Shown here: piece by piece, positions 46,105-55,187 of the stretch
How positions within the stretch are numbered: position 1 is the stretch's first letter
Layout of the letters: the number at the start of each line of letters is the position of its first letter
Assembly: GCF_036632915.2 (NCBI RefSeq)
Contig: NZ_CP155552.1
Location: 1,736,001 to 1,800,000, forward strand
Source: Faecalibacterium taiwanense
GTDB taxonomy: Bacteria > Bacillota > Clostridia > Oscillospirales > Ruminococcaceae
DNA: 64,000 nucleotides
Direction: 5' to 3'
Notes under the pieces: model-generated
Told to the model about the DNA's origin: nothing
The model's input: the letters and a program-made list of their open reading frames with translations, nothing else
The model's database searches: none
Program-made: the position numbers and the translations under genes

Positions 46105-46174
46105 CAAGAGAAAGAAAAAAGAGACCTCATCTCGTCAAAAATCAAATTTCAAAATCATTAAAGGAGCTATTCAA

Positions 46175-46435
46175 ATGAAACGAAATCAGAATTTCGACCA
46201 TAATCACTCTCAAAAAATGCTTTCCTTCCGCTACAACATAGACACCAACCGAGTGGAAGCCCGGTTCACGGATGGCTCTGCCGTCGCCAACAGGATGCCC
46301 AACTGCCTCAGAACATCCTCAACCCGCTACTTTACAGTGGGGTTGACACGGAGGATTGAGTGTCATCGTTTTTTCATGGCTACCGCCGAAAATCATTGTA
46401 ACGTATTTTGTGTTACAAATTGGTCAAGCGAATGA
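46175..46435 (+). CDS. DUF6061-like ORF, C-terminus probably altered
   Basis: The 86-residue frame has KMLSFRYNIDTNRVEARFTDGS, which matches the first half of DUF6061 (compare 22249-22500). The rest does not. An AAAGGAG site precedes ATG 46175. It may be a truncated or hybrid gene. Function unknown. Confidence 0.45.
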   Translation: MKRNQNFDHNHSQKMLSFRYNIDTNRVEARFTDGSAVANRMPNCLRTSSTRYFTVGLTRRIECHRFFMATAENHCNVFCVTNWSSE

Positions 46436-46593
46436 TTATGATTAAAATTCTCTTACTCGCACAATAAGTCATTTGATAAACTGGTTAAAATGCCAAATAA
46501 TTTCAAATCATAGTCCAACACACAACAAATGTGGTATAATAACAATATATTTAATGCTTTAACTGTGTTTGCAAAAAGGAAAAGAAGATAAGT

Positions 46594-46950
46594 ATGGAGA
46601 TTACATGGTTGAAAAATGAAGATAATGCCATTCAATACGTCTATGCCTCTGCTGTTCCCCAAAAAATACCATTAGACATTTTTAAAGAAATTGTTCAGAG
46701 CAGTAAAGAAAACTGTCTACCTGAATTTTATGTGATATCTGAACAGGGAAAGTATATCGGATATATTTTATTATTGGCCGATAAAAAAGAAGACATCCCT
46801 AAACCTTTTACATTTCTTGCATGTCATAATGGCGATACTCTGCCAAAAGAAACTCACAAAAAAATATTGGAATTTATCGGCAAACGGTGTCGTGTAAACA
46901 ACTGGAATAAACTCGCTTGGTTGGCCGAACAAGAAATCCAGCAATTGTGA
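46594..46950 (+). CDS. AT-rich small protein of unknown function
   Basis: The 118-residue soluble protein starts at ATG 46594 with GGAAAAG upstream. It includes FYVISEQGKYIGYILLLADKKED and a helical C-terminus. The AT-rich codons differ from the ICE backbone, in line with recent transfer. The central strands recall an acetyltransferase fold, but no cofactor motif supports that. Confidence 0.6.
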   Translation: MEITWLKNEDNAIQYVYASAVPQKIPLDIFKEIVQSSKENCLPEFYVISEQGKYIGYILLLADKKEDIPKPFTFLACHNGDTLPKETHKKILEFIGKRCRVNNWNKLAWLAEQEIQQL

Positions 46951-47030
46951 TATCATCGTTTTTTAAGCTATCTCTCTATAAAAACTCCTTAAAGACATAA
47001 AGGCAAACTTGAATAAATAAATTTATCTAA

Positions 47031-47085
47031 AAGCCCCACCTACAATAGATATTCCAAATCGAAGAATCTACTGCAGGTGGGGCTT
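47031..47085. terminator. Bidirectional terminator
   Basis: AAGCCCCACCT (47031-47041) pairs exactly with AGGTGGGGCTT (47075-47085). It closes the minus-strand gene run that starts at agrB and the plus-strand gene at 46594. Confidence 0.75.
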
Positions 47086-47140
47086 GTTCTATGTGATAAG
47101 CTATTTTGTAAAAATCAAATACGTAGATTATATGGCAGAA

Positions 47141-47656
47141 TCATTTGGTGACACTGAAAGCTAATGTTGCGCCATCAACGACACTATACATATCGCCGTT
47201 AGCCGCAGTAGCAATTCCAGTAAACTCAACCTCCCATTTTCCTTTAGAGAGTCCATATTTTACATCTTCCGTACCGATTGTGCCGTATGCAGAAATGGCA
47301 TGATCAAAGGTTCCAAAGGGTGTACCAAGTTTATTGAAATGCAGGTTACCTTCAAAGGAAACAATTACTGCACCCGGAACGGTAATCGTCCATTGGATAT
47401 ACCCTTCAGACAGATAATCAAGTGTACATGAACCAGCATCGCCCCAGAAGGTTTCGCGAGAAATTGGGACAAGTTTGAATGTTGCAGAGTTTACAGTTGT
47501 TCCTTTATCAATTTCGATACTAGATTTTTTGGAAGAAAGTGCTACAACGCCTGGTTCAACTGCAACAGCAGCAGGCATCAAAACTGTGTTGAAAACAACC
47601 AACGCAGCACTCGTTCCAGCCATTTTAAGGAATTCATTTCGGGTCATCTTTTTCAT
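47141..47656 (-). CDS. Secreted protein of unknown function (agr-linked 1)
   Basis: ATG 47656 has AAGGAG 9 bases upstream. The 171-residue protein has a signal peptide (KKMTRNEFLKMAGTSAALV, cleaved after about residue 32) and a beta-rich mature part with no Cys (TFKLVPISRETFWGD, ITVPGAVIVSFEGN). I recognise no family. It lies downstream of agrBD on the same strand, so it could be a product of the quorum-sensing response, such as a secreted effector or bacteriocin-like protein. Confidence 0.75.
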   Translation of the reverse strand: MKKMTRNEFLKMAGTSAALVVFNTVLMPAAVAVEPGVVALSSKKSSIEIDKGTTVNSATFKLVPISRETFWGDAGSCTLDYLSEGYIQWTITVPGAVIVSFEGNLHFNKLGTPFGTFDHAISAYGTIGTEDVKYGLSKGKWEVEFTGIATAANGDMYSVVDGATLAFSVTK

Positions 47657-47851
47657 GTCGATTTGCTCCTTATATTTTATTGACTGTTACAAGTCACCCA
47701 GCTACAATTTGGATTCTTTTTCGCTTAATTCTGCACTGGAATCACCTCTTACAAAATTTTAGTATATTGGCATCATCGTGATCAAAAGCAATATCACTAA
47801 CAGCCACCTCATCACACTATAAAGCCGCAAATTTTCAACTCAGGTGTATGC

Positions 47852-48241
47852 TCATCGGCAAATAAATGTGAACCATACGAATGCCGCTGTTAAACAACCT
47901 GCCAAAACCACTAAAATACAACTTGCCAACTTTGGCTCAATAGCAACTTTTTGATTTTCGCACAGCGCAAATTTCTGAAGTTCCTGAAATGTTGTTTGAT
48001 TGACATTGCCGTGTATTGCTTTCCATGCAACGAAATGATTTGTAATCAGAAGATAATCTGAAACGATTCCTACAAAAACAATGGCAAAAAATGCTGCGGA
48101 AAAGAACCACATTCCATCGCATTGATTCACCGTCAGGATATCCTGAAGGCTTGCTGGCTTCAATGCCCATAAAGCCACAACATATAGCAATACTTCGCAG
48201 AAATCTCTTTGGAGTGGCCCTTTTTGCTTAAAGAATCCCAT
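47852..48241 (-). CDS. Small membrane protein (agr-linked 2)
   Basis: ATG 48241 is preceded by GGGAG. The 129-residue protein has three or four membrane helices (LLYVVALWAL; FFSAAFFAIVFVGIVSDYLLI; CILVVLAGCLTAAFVWFTFI). A longer start at 48283 would overlap the previous gene. It could be an immunity or export partner of the secreted neighbours; this is inference from position only. Confidence 0.65.
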   Translation of the reverse strand: MGFFKQKGPLQRDFCEVLLYVVALWALKPASLQDILTVNQCDGMWFFSAAFFAIVFVGIVSDYLLITNHFVAWKAIHGNVNQTTFQELQKFALCENQKVAIEPKLASCILVVLAGCLTAAFVWFTFICR

Positions 48242-48272
48242 TACATGTTCTCCCTGTCCTTTGAAGTCACTA

Positions 48273-49019
48273 TCAGCCACCAATGGCCTGATAATAATCC
48301 GTTTTAGACCGAATCAAAGAGCCATTTGACTTATATTCCTTGACAGTTTGATGATAGCAATGTGTATAGTAGCTATTGTCATAGGAAAATAGGACTTCAT
48401 ACGTAATAGAAGATATTGTCACTTTATAGCAGTCCGAGGACATACTCTGAAGCATCTGATCGAAAATAAACGATGCTGTAGAAGAAATAACTGCTGCTGG
48501 TGTGCTTCCCCATGCAGTTGCTAAAATACTGGCTACATCAGATGCTTTTTTGCATTTACGCAAATCACTAGCATAAACCGTATCGGTTGCACTTGTGCCA
48601 ACATAGCGGTGCTTGAACTGCGACCCTGTCACCTCGCTTCCAGTGAGTGCAGGAATTTGTGCCAGCTGTCCGTTTTTGTAATTTTGCTGATCTTGATAAA
48701 TTTCATAGAACAAGCTATAGTCACTTCTTGCAGTTGATGTTGTTGATTCACCAGATGCACCTACAACAACAATGTCCATCACATCATTAGGATGCACCGT
48801 ACGCGTAATTCGTGTGATACCTCCATCACGAATTGTAAGCTGTTCAACAACATCTTTTCCATTCATCGAGTACGAAACAGAATAATTTGATCCTGTCAAA
48901 AGAGATTCGCTATTGCCATGATTTGTTGAATCTGCAAAGGCAATGGGCATAATGGAAGCAACACAAAGCAGCACCGCTAACACGCAGGAAATATAACGCA
49001 AATATGTTTTTGTTTTCAT
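48273..49019 (-). CDS. Secreted protein of unknown function (agr-linked 3)
   Basis: ATG 49019 follows AAAGGA. The 248-residue protein has a clear Sec signal (ISCVLAVLLCVASIMPIAFA) and a mature part rich in Ser, Thr and Tyr. It has no recognised domain. It lies between the 31-residue peptide gene and the membrane-protein gene on the strand of agrBD. Proteins with this look are often secreted in large amount under quorum control, but no evidence for activity is in the sequence. Confidence 0.7.
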   Translation of the reverse strand: MKTKTYLRYISCVLAVLLCVASIMPIAFADSTNHGNSESLLTGSNYSVSYSMNGKDVVEQLTIRDGGITRITRTVHPNDVMDIVVVGASGESTTSTARSDYSLFYEIYQDQQNYKNGQLAQIPALTGSEVTGSQFKHRYVGTSATDTVYASDLRKCKKASDVASILATAWGSTPAAVISSTASFIFDQMLQSMSSDCYKVTISSITYEVLFSYDNSYYTHCYHQTVKEYKSNGSLIRSKTDYYQAIGG

Positions 49020-49110
49020 TTTGTTTTTTCCTTTCATGCATTCCTATAGAACAACGGACTCTCATCTGTGCATCGGAAACACCTCCGAAGTACATTGATT
49101 ATCGATGCTC

Positions 49111-49206
49111 TCACTTTTTCAAGAGATATTTTCCAAATGCAAGGACGCCTAGAATATAGAAAAGCTGACGAACAATCAACATAATGAATGAAAGCAGCTC
49201 CAACAT
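49111..49206 (-). CDS. 31-residue hydrophobic peptide
   Basis: ATG 49206 has AAAGGAA upstream. The peptide MLELLSFIMLIVRQLFYILG continues to a basic end KYLLKK: one amphipathic membrane helix with a cationic tail, similar in form to small haemolysin- or modulin-like peptides and to toxin peptides. It lies directly downstream of agrD. Other small membrane roles are possible. Confidence 0.55.
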   Translation of the reverse strand: MLELLSFIMLIVRQLFYILGVLAFGKYLLKK

Positions 49207-49284
49207 AATCGAACAGTTCCTTTTAGAAAATTATCAAGAAATATATCCCGTAAGAGTATCGCTATCTTACCTTTCATATGAATT

Positions 49285-49419
49285 TCAGTCATGCTCAAGC
49301 GATTCCGGGACATCCGGCTGATATGCCGTAAAGCCACAGGTGCTGTTCACGCTCAAGACTGCGAGAGCCATTGCCATAATGCAAGTGACCTTGCTCAAGA
49401 GCAACATAATCTTTTTCAT
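49285..49419 (-). CDS. agrD: AgrD-type cyclic autoinducer pro-peptide
   Basis: ATG 49419 is preceded by GGAGG at 8 bases. The 44-residue pro-peptide has an amphipathic N-terminal helix (MKKIMLLLSKVTCIMAMALA), then NSTCGFTAYQPDVPESLEHD: the Cys, a short ring sequence, and the acidic recognition tail YQPxxPxxL of Clostridia AgrD. AgrB should cleave before the tail and close a thiolactone on Cys28. By analogy with CxFGW-YEPEVP precursors the ring is likely Cys28 to Ala32 (CGFTA). It follows agrB by 68 bases. Confidence 0.9.
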   Translation of the reverse strand: MKKIMLLLSKVTCIMAMALAVLSVNSTCGFTAYQPDVPESLEHD

Positions 49420-49487
49420 TTCTGTTACCTCCGTTTGATATTTTTTAGAGCATTCTTCTTCTGAAAACACATGAACGCCCTCGTACC

Positions 49488-50066
49488 TTAGGATATCTTC
49501 GCTTGTTTCTGAAAAAACGGAATGATTGCAAAAATCACTAAAACCCATTTTGAAATGTAGTATACCGTTATACTGCGGGTGTCCGGAAGCACATTGAAAA
49601 TGGCAAACAGGAAATCTATTGACGAAAGAACAGATGCGACCATCTTATAGCTTAACCGCTTCTTTTTGCCTAAAGGCTTATTCGTTGCTTCTATCGGAGA
49701 GAAAAAGATAGCGATGCCCATAAGAGCTGCTGTTGTCAGGATACGAAAAAGGTGATTGGCTGCAATTACTTTACTCAGCAAAATGCAGATAAGTGCCAGT
49801 CCGGTAAATGCCAGATAGCATCTGGTGTGCGACGTTGCATGATATCCACCAATGTAGATTCTCTGCGGGATAAACCCAATCAAAAATGAAAGTGAGTATC
49901 GAACATCACCACACACGGCAGAGACGAGGATGACAAGCAAAACACTTACAACAGACGATATGAGCAACTCGTACCCATAGACATACGCATCCGCTTTTGA
50001 TTCGTCTACCACTTTTTGTTCGCAAAAAAGACGGACTAATTTCTGAGACAGCGTGCGTTCCCACAT
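49488..50066 (-). CDS. agrB: AgrB peptidase that matures the autoinducer
   Basis: The 192-residue membrane protein has five or six helices and the AgrB catalytic pair His76 and Cys83 in GGYHATSHTRC, almost the same positions as in the staphylococcal protein (His77, Cys84). It cuts AgrD behind the future ring and forms the thiolactone. It is the first gene of the minus-strand agr operon, with an A/G-rich site (AGAAGATAAGGTGG) upstream. Confidence 0.95.
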   Translation of the reverse strand: MWERTLSQKLVRLFCEQKVVDESKADAYVYGYELLISSVVSVLLVILVSAVCGDVRYSLSFLIGFIPQRIYIGGYHATSHTRCYLAFTGLALICILLSKVIAANHLFRILTTAALMGIAIFFSPIEATNKPLGKKKRLSYKMVASVLSSIDFLFAIFNVLPDTRSITVYYISKWVLVIFAIIPFFQKQAKIS

Positions 50067-50102
50067 TGCAGTTGCGCCACCTTATCTTCTGATTTTTGCT
50101 TC

Positions 50103-50130
50103 ACTGTATCATAAATTTCAACAAAATCAA
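50103..50130 (-). promoter_or_regulatory. Promoter of agrBD
   Basis: On the minus strand TTGATT (50125-50130) and TACAGT (50103-50108) are 16 bases apart. The AgrA-box-like repeats start 9 bases upstream of the -35. Confidence 0.65.
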
Positions 50131-50139
50131 GAGGTTTGG

Positions 50140-50170
50140 CAAAACTGGTCGTTCTGGTGACAAAAGTGGT
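50140..50170 (-). promoter_or_regulatory. Paired AgrA-box-like direct repeats
   Basis: On the minus strand ACCACTTTTG (50161-50170) and ACCAGTTTTG (50140-50149) are repeated with a 21-base period, two helical turns, as for LytTR-type regulators that bind ACAGTTNAG pairs. They lie between the two divergent agr promoters. Confidence 0.7.
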
Positions 50171-50182
50171 AAGTCAGGCTAC

Positions 50183-50211
50183 TTGTAAGGAGCCTTTGCA
50201 CAGTCTATAAT
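50183..50211 (+). promoter_or_regulatory. Promoter of agrAC
   Basis: TTGTAA (50183-50188) and TATAAT (50206-50211) are 17 bases apart, 35 bases before the agrA start. Confidence 0.7.
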
Positions 50212-50245
50212 AGTATCAGAACATTATTTTGTGGAGGTTGTCGAA

Positions 50246-50944
50246 ATGCTGAAGTACCACGTTGCAGTCTGCGATGATGAGAAGTCAGACCTTGATGGTA
50301 TTGTTCAAAGCGTCCAGCGATACGATGTGCAAGGTTGCTTTGACATTGAAACTTACATGGACGGAAACGAACTTCTGAGCGAATTGCAAATGCAGAAGAA
50401 ATCCTTCGATTTGCTGCTGCTCGACATTGAGATGCCATCCAACGGTTTTCAGCTGGCACAATCCCTGATTCAAATGGAGAAGCATCCCTTGGTGGTATTT
50501 GTCACGAAGCGGCACGAGTATGCTGTGCAGGGATATGGCATTGCATTCCGCTACCTTGTCAAACCTTTGGATCAGACGCTGTTCGCTGCGGCGATGGACG
50601 CTGTCCTTCAGGAACTGAACTCCAAACATTTCACAATCGAATACGATGGTGTCACCATGTCCTTGGAAACATCAGATATTTACTTTCTGGAAAGCCACGG
50701 ACATAAAGTTCTGATCCACTGCAAGGAGCAAGACCTTACATTGAGAATGAGCATTCCTGAAGCCTTGGAGCAGCTTCCCAAACGATGCTTCGTGTCGCCA
50801 CACAAAAGTTATCTTGTCAATATGGAACACATTGTTTACGCTACTGGAACCGCTGTTTTTCTTTCCAGCGGACATCAGCTACCGATCAGCAGGAGGAAGC
50901 GTCAGGAGTTCAATCAGAACTTTAACGCTTATTTGGGAAGATGA
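50246..50944 (+). CDS. agrA: AgrA-type response regulator (receiver plus LytTR)
   Basis: ATG 50246 has GGAGG 8 bases upstream and gives 232 residues. The receiver domain has the acidic pair Asp10/Asp11 and the phospho-acceptor Asp60 in LLLLDIEMP. The LytTR DNA-binding domain covers about 130-230 (DGVTMSLETSDIYFLESHGHKV, then CFVSPHKSYLVNMEHI). It should bind the paired repeats upstream of agrB when phosphorylated by AgrC, and it is divergent from agrBD. Confidence 0.95.
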   Translation: MLKYHVAVCDDEKSDLDGIVQSVQRYDVQGCFDIETYMDGNELLSELQMQKKSFDLLLLDIEMPSNGFQLAQSLIQMEKHPLVVFVTKRHEYAVQGYGIAFRYLVKPLDQTLFAAAMDAVLQELNSKHFTIEYDGVTMSLETSDIYFLESHGHKVLIHCKEQDLTLRMSIPEALEQLPKRCFVSPHKSYLVNMEHIVYATGTAVFLSSGHQLPISRRKRQEFNQNFNAYLGR

Positions 50945-52209
50945 TACTTTATTATTTCGTTGAGTTTGCAGGGAGCTTTGCCAACATCGCTCTGTTGCTG
51001 CTTTTTATCGGTCGGCTATTTCCTAAAAAGGAGCCCGTTTCAAAATGGTTCTATGTGTATGTTGTGCTTATGATCGCTGGCCAGTGTGCACTAAGCTTAT
51101 TCCCGGACTGGGTAACGCAGCGCACGATCTATCTTTTAGTTGGCGGATTTTTCCTCGCACTGCTGTTTTACGAAGTGCGACCATGGCAGGCGGTTTTTGC
51201 AAGCGGAGATTTCTTTACGCTGATTGCTTTGGTGGAAGTGCTTGCAATGCTCCTGATCGGGCTGCGCATCCCTGATACCGATATTCTGATGCAGGCTGGG
51301 GCAGCACGGTTGGTTTATGTTGTTTTTTCAAACCTGATTCAAGTTCCACTTGTAGTCCTGATCTCACATTTTTTCAGTCGAAAGGGAAATGCTCTGCGCA
51401 TCCTATGGCTGTTGCCAATTATTGCGATTCAAATCGCAAGCATCGCTGTCTGTTATGTGGCACAGTATCATGCTGCGGATGAGTATTTCCCGGATTATAT
51501 GGTCGGCCTTATGGCTGTGCTTCTCCTTATAAACATCCTGATCGTGTTCTATGTGGAAGCTCTCCGGGAAAATGAACTGGAAAAATTCAAAGCCAAGTTC
51601 AATGAGCAGCAGTACAATCTTCAAATGGAATACTACCAGCAGCTCAAAGAACGTCAGGAAGAAGTCCGTTCTCTACGGCATGATGTGAAGAAATACATTC
51701 TGGCGATGCAGGCAGTTGCAGAACACGGCGATACCGAAGAACTTCACAAGATTGCACAAGCTGCCACGGATATTTTTGAGCGTTCCACAAATGTTTCTGC
51801 TGTCGGAAACCCTGTTGTTGATGCTCTTTTGAATTATTACCTACGCATCGCAGAGAAGAATAACATCAAGGTCAAACTGGATGTGACGATTCCTGAAGTT
51901 CTGACGATCTCATCGCTGTCTTTGAGCATCATCCTCGGAAATACATTTGACAATGCCATTGAAGCCTGTTGCAGTCTGCCAGCGGAACAGCGAACCATCC
52001 ATTTACAGCTGCGCAAACAATATCGGAGCCTTTTCTATCGGCTGGAAAACCCATACAGTGATACTTCTCGCGGAATCCGCATCGGAGAACATCATGGTTA
52101 CGGGCTAAAAAATATAAACCGTATCGTTCAGGAAAACCATGGTGACTTCTACACGAAAAAGAAAGACGGTGTATTTACGGTTCAAGTTCGCTTGAACTGC
52201 GAAAATTAA
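50941..52209 (+). CDS. agrC: AgrC-type membrane histidine kinase
   Basis: The 422-residue protein overlaps agrA by four bases. Six membrane helices (to about residue 205) form the peptide receptor. A coiled coil leads to the HPK10-type phospho-acceptor His247 in SLRHDVKKY. The GHKL ATPase domain has the N box GNTFDNAIEAC and the G box HHGYGLKNI. It would sense the external AgrD-derived cyclic peptide. The sensor part is divergent from staphylococcal AgrC, as expected for its own ligand. Confidence 0.95.
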   Translation: MILYYFVEFAGSFANIALLLLFIGRLFPKKEPVSKWFYVYVVLMIAGQCALSLFPDWVTQRTIYLLVGGFFLALLFYEVRPWQAVFASGDFFTLIALVEVLAMLLIGLRIPDTDILMQAGAARLVYVVFSNLIQVPLVVLISHFFSRKGNALRILWLLPIIAIQIASIAVCYVAQYHAADEYFPDYMVGLMAVLLLINILIVFYVEALRENELEKFKAKFNEQQYNLQMEYYQQLKERQEEVRSLRHDVKKYILAMQAVAEHGDTEELHKIAQAATDIFERSTNVSAVGNPVVDALLNYYLRIAEKNNIKVKLDVTIPEVLTISSLSLSIILGNTFDNAIEACCSLPAEQRTIHLQLRKQYRSLFYRLENPYSDTSRGIRIGEHHGYGLKNINRIVQENHGDFYTKKKDGVFTVQVRLNCEN

Positions 52210-52284
52210 ATATGTTTCCACAGCCAAATGATCAGCCTTTATACTGATTGTTTGGCTCTTTATTTTGTAAAGGAGCGTGATGCT

Positions 52285-52602
52285 ATGACCCAGCCCAAAT
52301 CCGACCTTGCCTATCTCCGCAGCGAAAAAGCCAAAGCGGAGCAGCAGCTACGCTACTACAAGCACCGTGAGAAAATTCTGGAACATCAGATACCGGAGCT
52401 GACCCGCAAAGCCCGTGTGCATCGTCTGTGTACCCGTGCCGGAATGCTGGAAAGTTTTCTGATTGCGCCGGAAGAACTCACCAACGATCAGGTGATGGAG
52501 CTGCTGAAAATTGCGTTCCGTCAACCAGAAGTTGCGCTGGCACTTGCAAAGATGATTCACGACTTGCAGGAACGCCGCAGCGTTTCAAACCCTTTAGAAT
52601 AA
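52285..52602 (+). CDS. DUF3847 protein (mob accessory) of element 2
   Basis: From ATG 52285 (AAAGGAG upstream) the protein has 105 residues: coiled coil (LAYLRSEKAKAEQQLRYYKHRE), then RKARVHRLCTRAGMLESF and a C-terminus with QPEVALALAKM. It is a DUF3847 like that of element 1. Its last codons overlap the oriT. Confidence 0.85.
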   Translation: MTQPKSDLAYLRSEKAKAEQQLRYYKHREKILEHQIPELTRKARVHRLCTRAGMLESFLIAPEELTNDQVMELLKIAFRQPEVALALAKMIHDLQERRSVSNPLE

Positions 52603-52629
52603 AGGGCGCAATTATACACCGTTCCGGTG
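52601..52629 (-). other. oriT of element 2 (RSF1010/MOBQ-like)
   Basis: On the minus strand CACCG, a GAA loop and CGGTG (52617-52629) are followed by TATAATTGCGCCCTTT. This repeats the inverted-repeat-plus-TGCGCCCTTT core of element 1's oriT. Confidence 0.75.
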
Positions 52630-52864
52630 AAATTGCGGTCTTGCAGACGGCTCGATGAAATCGAAGCTGGCGTTTGTGCGCCAGCCCGATTCCATCCCAA
52701 GGAAAACTGCATTTTCCTTGCGCTGCTTTGCAGCTATCCTTTGCGGCTCCCGCCTGAGATCGAAGCGCATGGCACTCCGTTCTAAGGCGGCGAGCAAAAC
52801 CGAATACAATTCCAGACCGTTCACCAAGAGCAATCTTGCTGGGCGGTCTTTTTGTTTGGGGGTG
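52630..52864 (+). other. Non-coding stretch between oriT and mobA
   Basis: No gene is seen. Several short inverted repeats (for example CTGGCG/CGCCAG near 52665-52683) suggest part of the transfer origin or a structured leader. Confidence 0.4.
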
Positions 52865-54455
52865 ATGCCTATTCCGTGTCCGCATTTCAAAATTACCATC
52901 GTCAAGCGCAGCCAAGGGCAGTCCGCTGTTGCCGGGGCCGCTTACCAAAGCGGCGAACGGCTGTTCAGCGAGTACGACCAGAGAACGAAATTCTACAACA
53001 AGAAGAAAGAACTTGTCCACGCTGAGATCATGCTGCCATCCTATGCGCCGCCCGGATATGCAGACCGGGCGACCCTCTGGAACGCCGTAGAAGCTGTGGA
53101 GAACCAGTGGAACTCCCAGCTTGCCCGGCGCATCGTGCTGGCGTTCCCGGTGGAGGTGCCGAAAGAACGGTATCTGTCCATGATAAAGGAGTTCTGTCAG
53201 GAGCAGTTTGTTTCCAAAGGGATGATCGCTGACTTCGCCATCCACGACAAGGAGATGGAAACCCACACGCCCACATTCTGCTGACCATCCGGGCAATGGA
53301 TGAACACGGCAAGTGGCTTCCAAAAGCCAGAAAGGTTTACGACCTTGACGAGAACGGCGAGCGCATCCAACTTCCTCCGGCAACTGGAAATGTCACAAGG
53401 AGAACACGGTGGACTGGAACGACCAGAAGTACGCCGAAATCTGGCGGCATAGCTGGGAAACCATCACCAACCGCTATCTGGAAGCAGCTGGCAGGCCAGA
53501 ACGTGTTGCCCTGCGCTCCTTTGAGCGGCAGGGCATCCAGCAGATACCGACCGTGCATCTCGGCCCCGCTGCACACCAGATGGAAAAGCGTGGAGTAGAA
53601 ACCTTTCTCGGCAATCTGAATCGTGATATTCGAGCCGCCAACAGCCTGATGCAGTCCATCCGCAGTGCCATCCGTGGGCTGCAACGCTGGATCGCAGACC
53701 TGAACGAAAAGAAGCAGCTTCTTCTGGACGCTCTGGAAAAGGCAAAGGAACCCACATTGTCCGACCTTCTGGTGGACTATTTCAATCTCCGCAACGAACA
53801 GCGCAGCGATTGGTCTGGCAAGGCAAAACTGAAATGCACAGTCCGGGACTTTGAGGAAGTCAAACAGACGGTGGACTATCTGAAAGCCCATTCCCTGAAC
53901 ACCATCGAGGATTTGAACCAAGCCATTGACAGCTTAAACCAGACCGCCGCCCCTCTCCGCAGGCAGTTGAAGCAGAACGAGAACCGGATGCGTTCGATTG
54001 CCCAGATCAAAGACGCTGCCGCCGTCCATGCCAAGCTGAAGCCCATCCACGATACCTTTATAAAGAAGAACTTCAAGCTGACAAAGAATGCCTATGCCAG
54101 CCAGCACAAGGAAGAACTGGACGCTTTCAATAAAGCTGTCCGCACTCTGATGAAACTGAACGGCAGCACAGCGGTAGATTTTTCGGCATTGGATGCCGAA
54201 TTTTCTGCGCTGCAATCCAGCAGCGCAGAACTGCGTACCCAACTGGAAACCTTGCAGCCGGACATCTCCGCCCTGAAAAACATCCGCAAATATATCGACA
54301 TGGTGCTGAATAAGCAGCAGCTTTCCGCACCGGGCGGTAAGATGCCGGAGAAGGAATCGGTGCTGAAACAGCTGGAGCAGCTTCAGCAGCTTCAGCAGAA
54401 AAAGTCCAACTACAAAACGATTTCTACCACCCCAAACCGCGAAGAATCGCTCTAA
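52865..54455 (+). pseudogene. mobA: MobA/MobL-family relaxase of element 2, two apparent frameshifts
   Basis: ATG 52865 gives HFKITIVKRSQGQSAVAGAAYQSG, the MobA start. Near 53252 (GG where GGG is expected) the frame is lost just before the metal-binding HAHILLTIR segment, and near 53375 (CC for CCC) it is lost again. With both bases restored one ORF of about 530 residues ends at 54455. The C-terminal 300 residues are a long helical domain. The protein would nick the oriT at 52601. Confidence 0.85.
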
Positions 54456-54694
54456 ACGATCTTTCTGTCACCGATATGCCGTTGCAATCAGTGGCAGAAG
54501 TACATAATTCATTTGTTTTTTGCTGGCTTTTGGCTATTCTCGCTGGCTAGTGAGTAGAGGCGTACTTTTAAGGCAGAAATTTTCTCCAACACCCCCCATT
54601 TTAGGCCACTTTTTCTGTTAATAGTAGAAGCGCCTCTTTGAAAGCCGGTCATTTGTGACCTTTTTGTTAATTCTCAAAAAGATGGTTGTCTTTG

Positions 54695-54936
54695 GGCTGT
54701 TTTCGTTGCCTACCTATTGAGAGGATTTTTTCAAAAGCGGAGATTTGGTCTCAAGAATTACAATTCAATTACAAGTTTCTCACCAATGCTACGAAACAGG
54801 CGTTCTCGATGCCTACCAAGTGTAGGGCATCTTTTTCAAGACCATTCTCGGACTATTATGACGTTTTGTTTACAAAATTGCTTGCAATGCTACGAAATGG
54901 CCTTTTTCATCGGCTACCAAGTAGAAGGATGTTTTT
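54695..54936 (+). repeat. Three degenerate repeats at about 100-bp spacing
   Basis: Units built on GGC-TTTTCG-TGCCTACC-AGG-TTTTTC start at 54695, 54799 and 54899. The second and third share also AATGCTACGAAA upstream. Iteron-like sites for the RepA-like protein are one explanation. Confidence 0.5.
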
Positions 54937-55187
54937 CGTCCGTCAAAGTCCAGAAATCTTCCATATGTTCCTTGACAAGTGAATAGTTCAATCGTCCGGT
55001 ACTTCACAAAAGGTACTTCTGTAACTCGCAGCCCGGTCATAACGAAGACGGGGTGGCTGAAATGCCAATGGTGCGGTGCAAGCCCGCCGCCGGACGATTC
55101 CCCACTCCTAGGGAAGTCGAGGACCAATATGGGAGACCTTAACTTATTAACGCAGTTGAGCACTTGTTTCGTGCTTTTCTGCGACTG

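Noticed and set aside
54695..54936. Possible CRISPR array
   Set aside because: There are only three units, they differ from each other, the spacing is about 100 bases and no cas genes are near.
55020..55150. A group II intron or other large ribozyme in the GC-rich block
   Set aside because: No reverse transcriptase, no domain V-like hairpin and no conserved 5' end were found.
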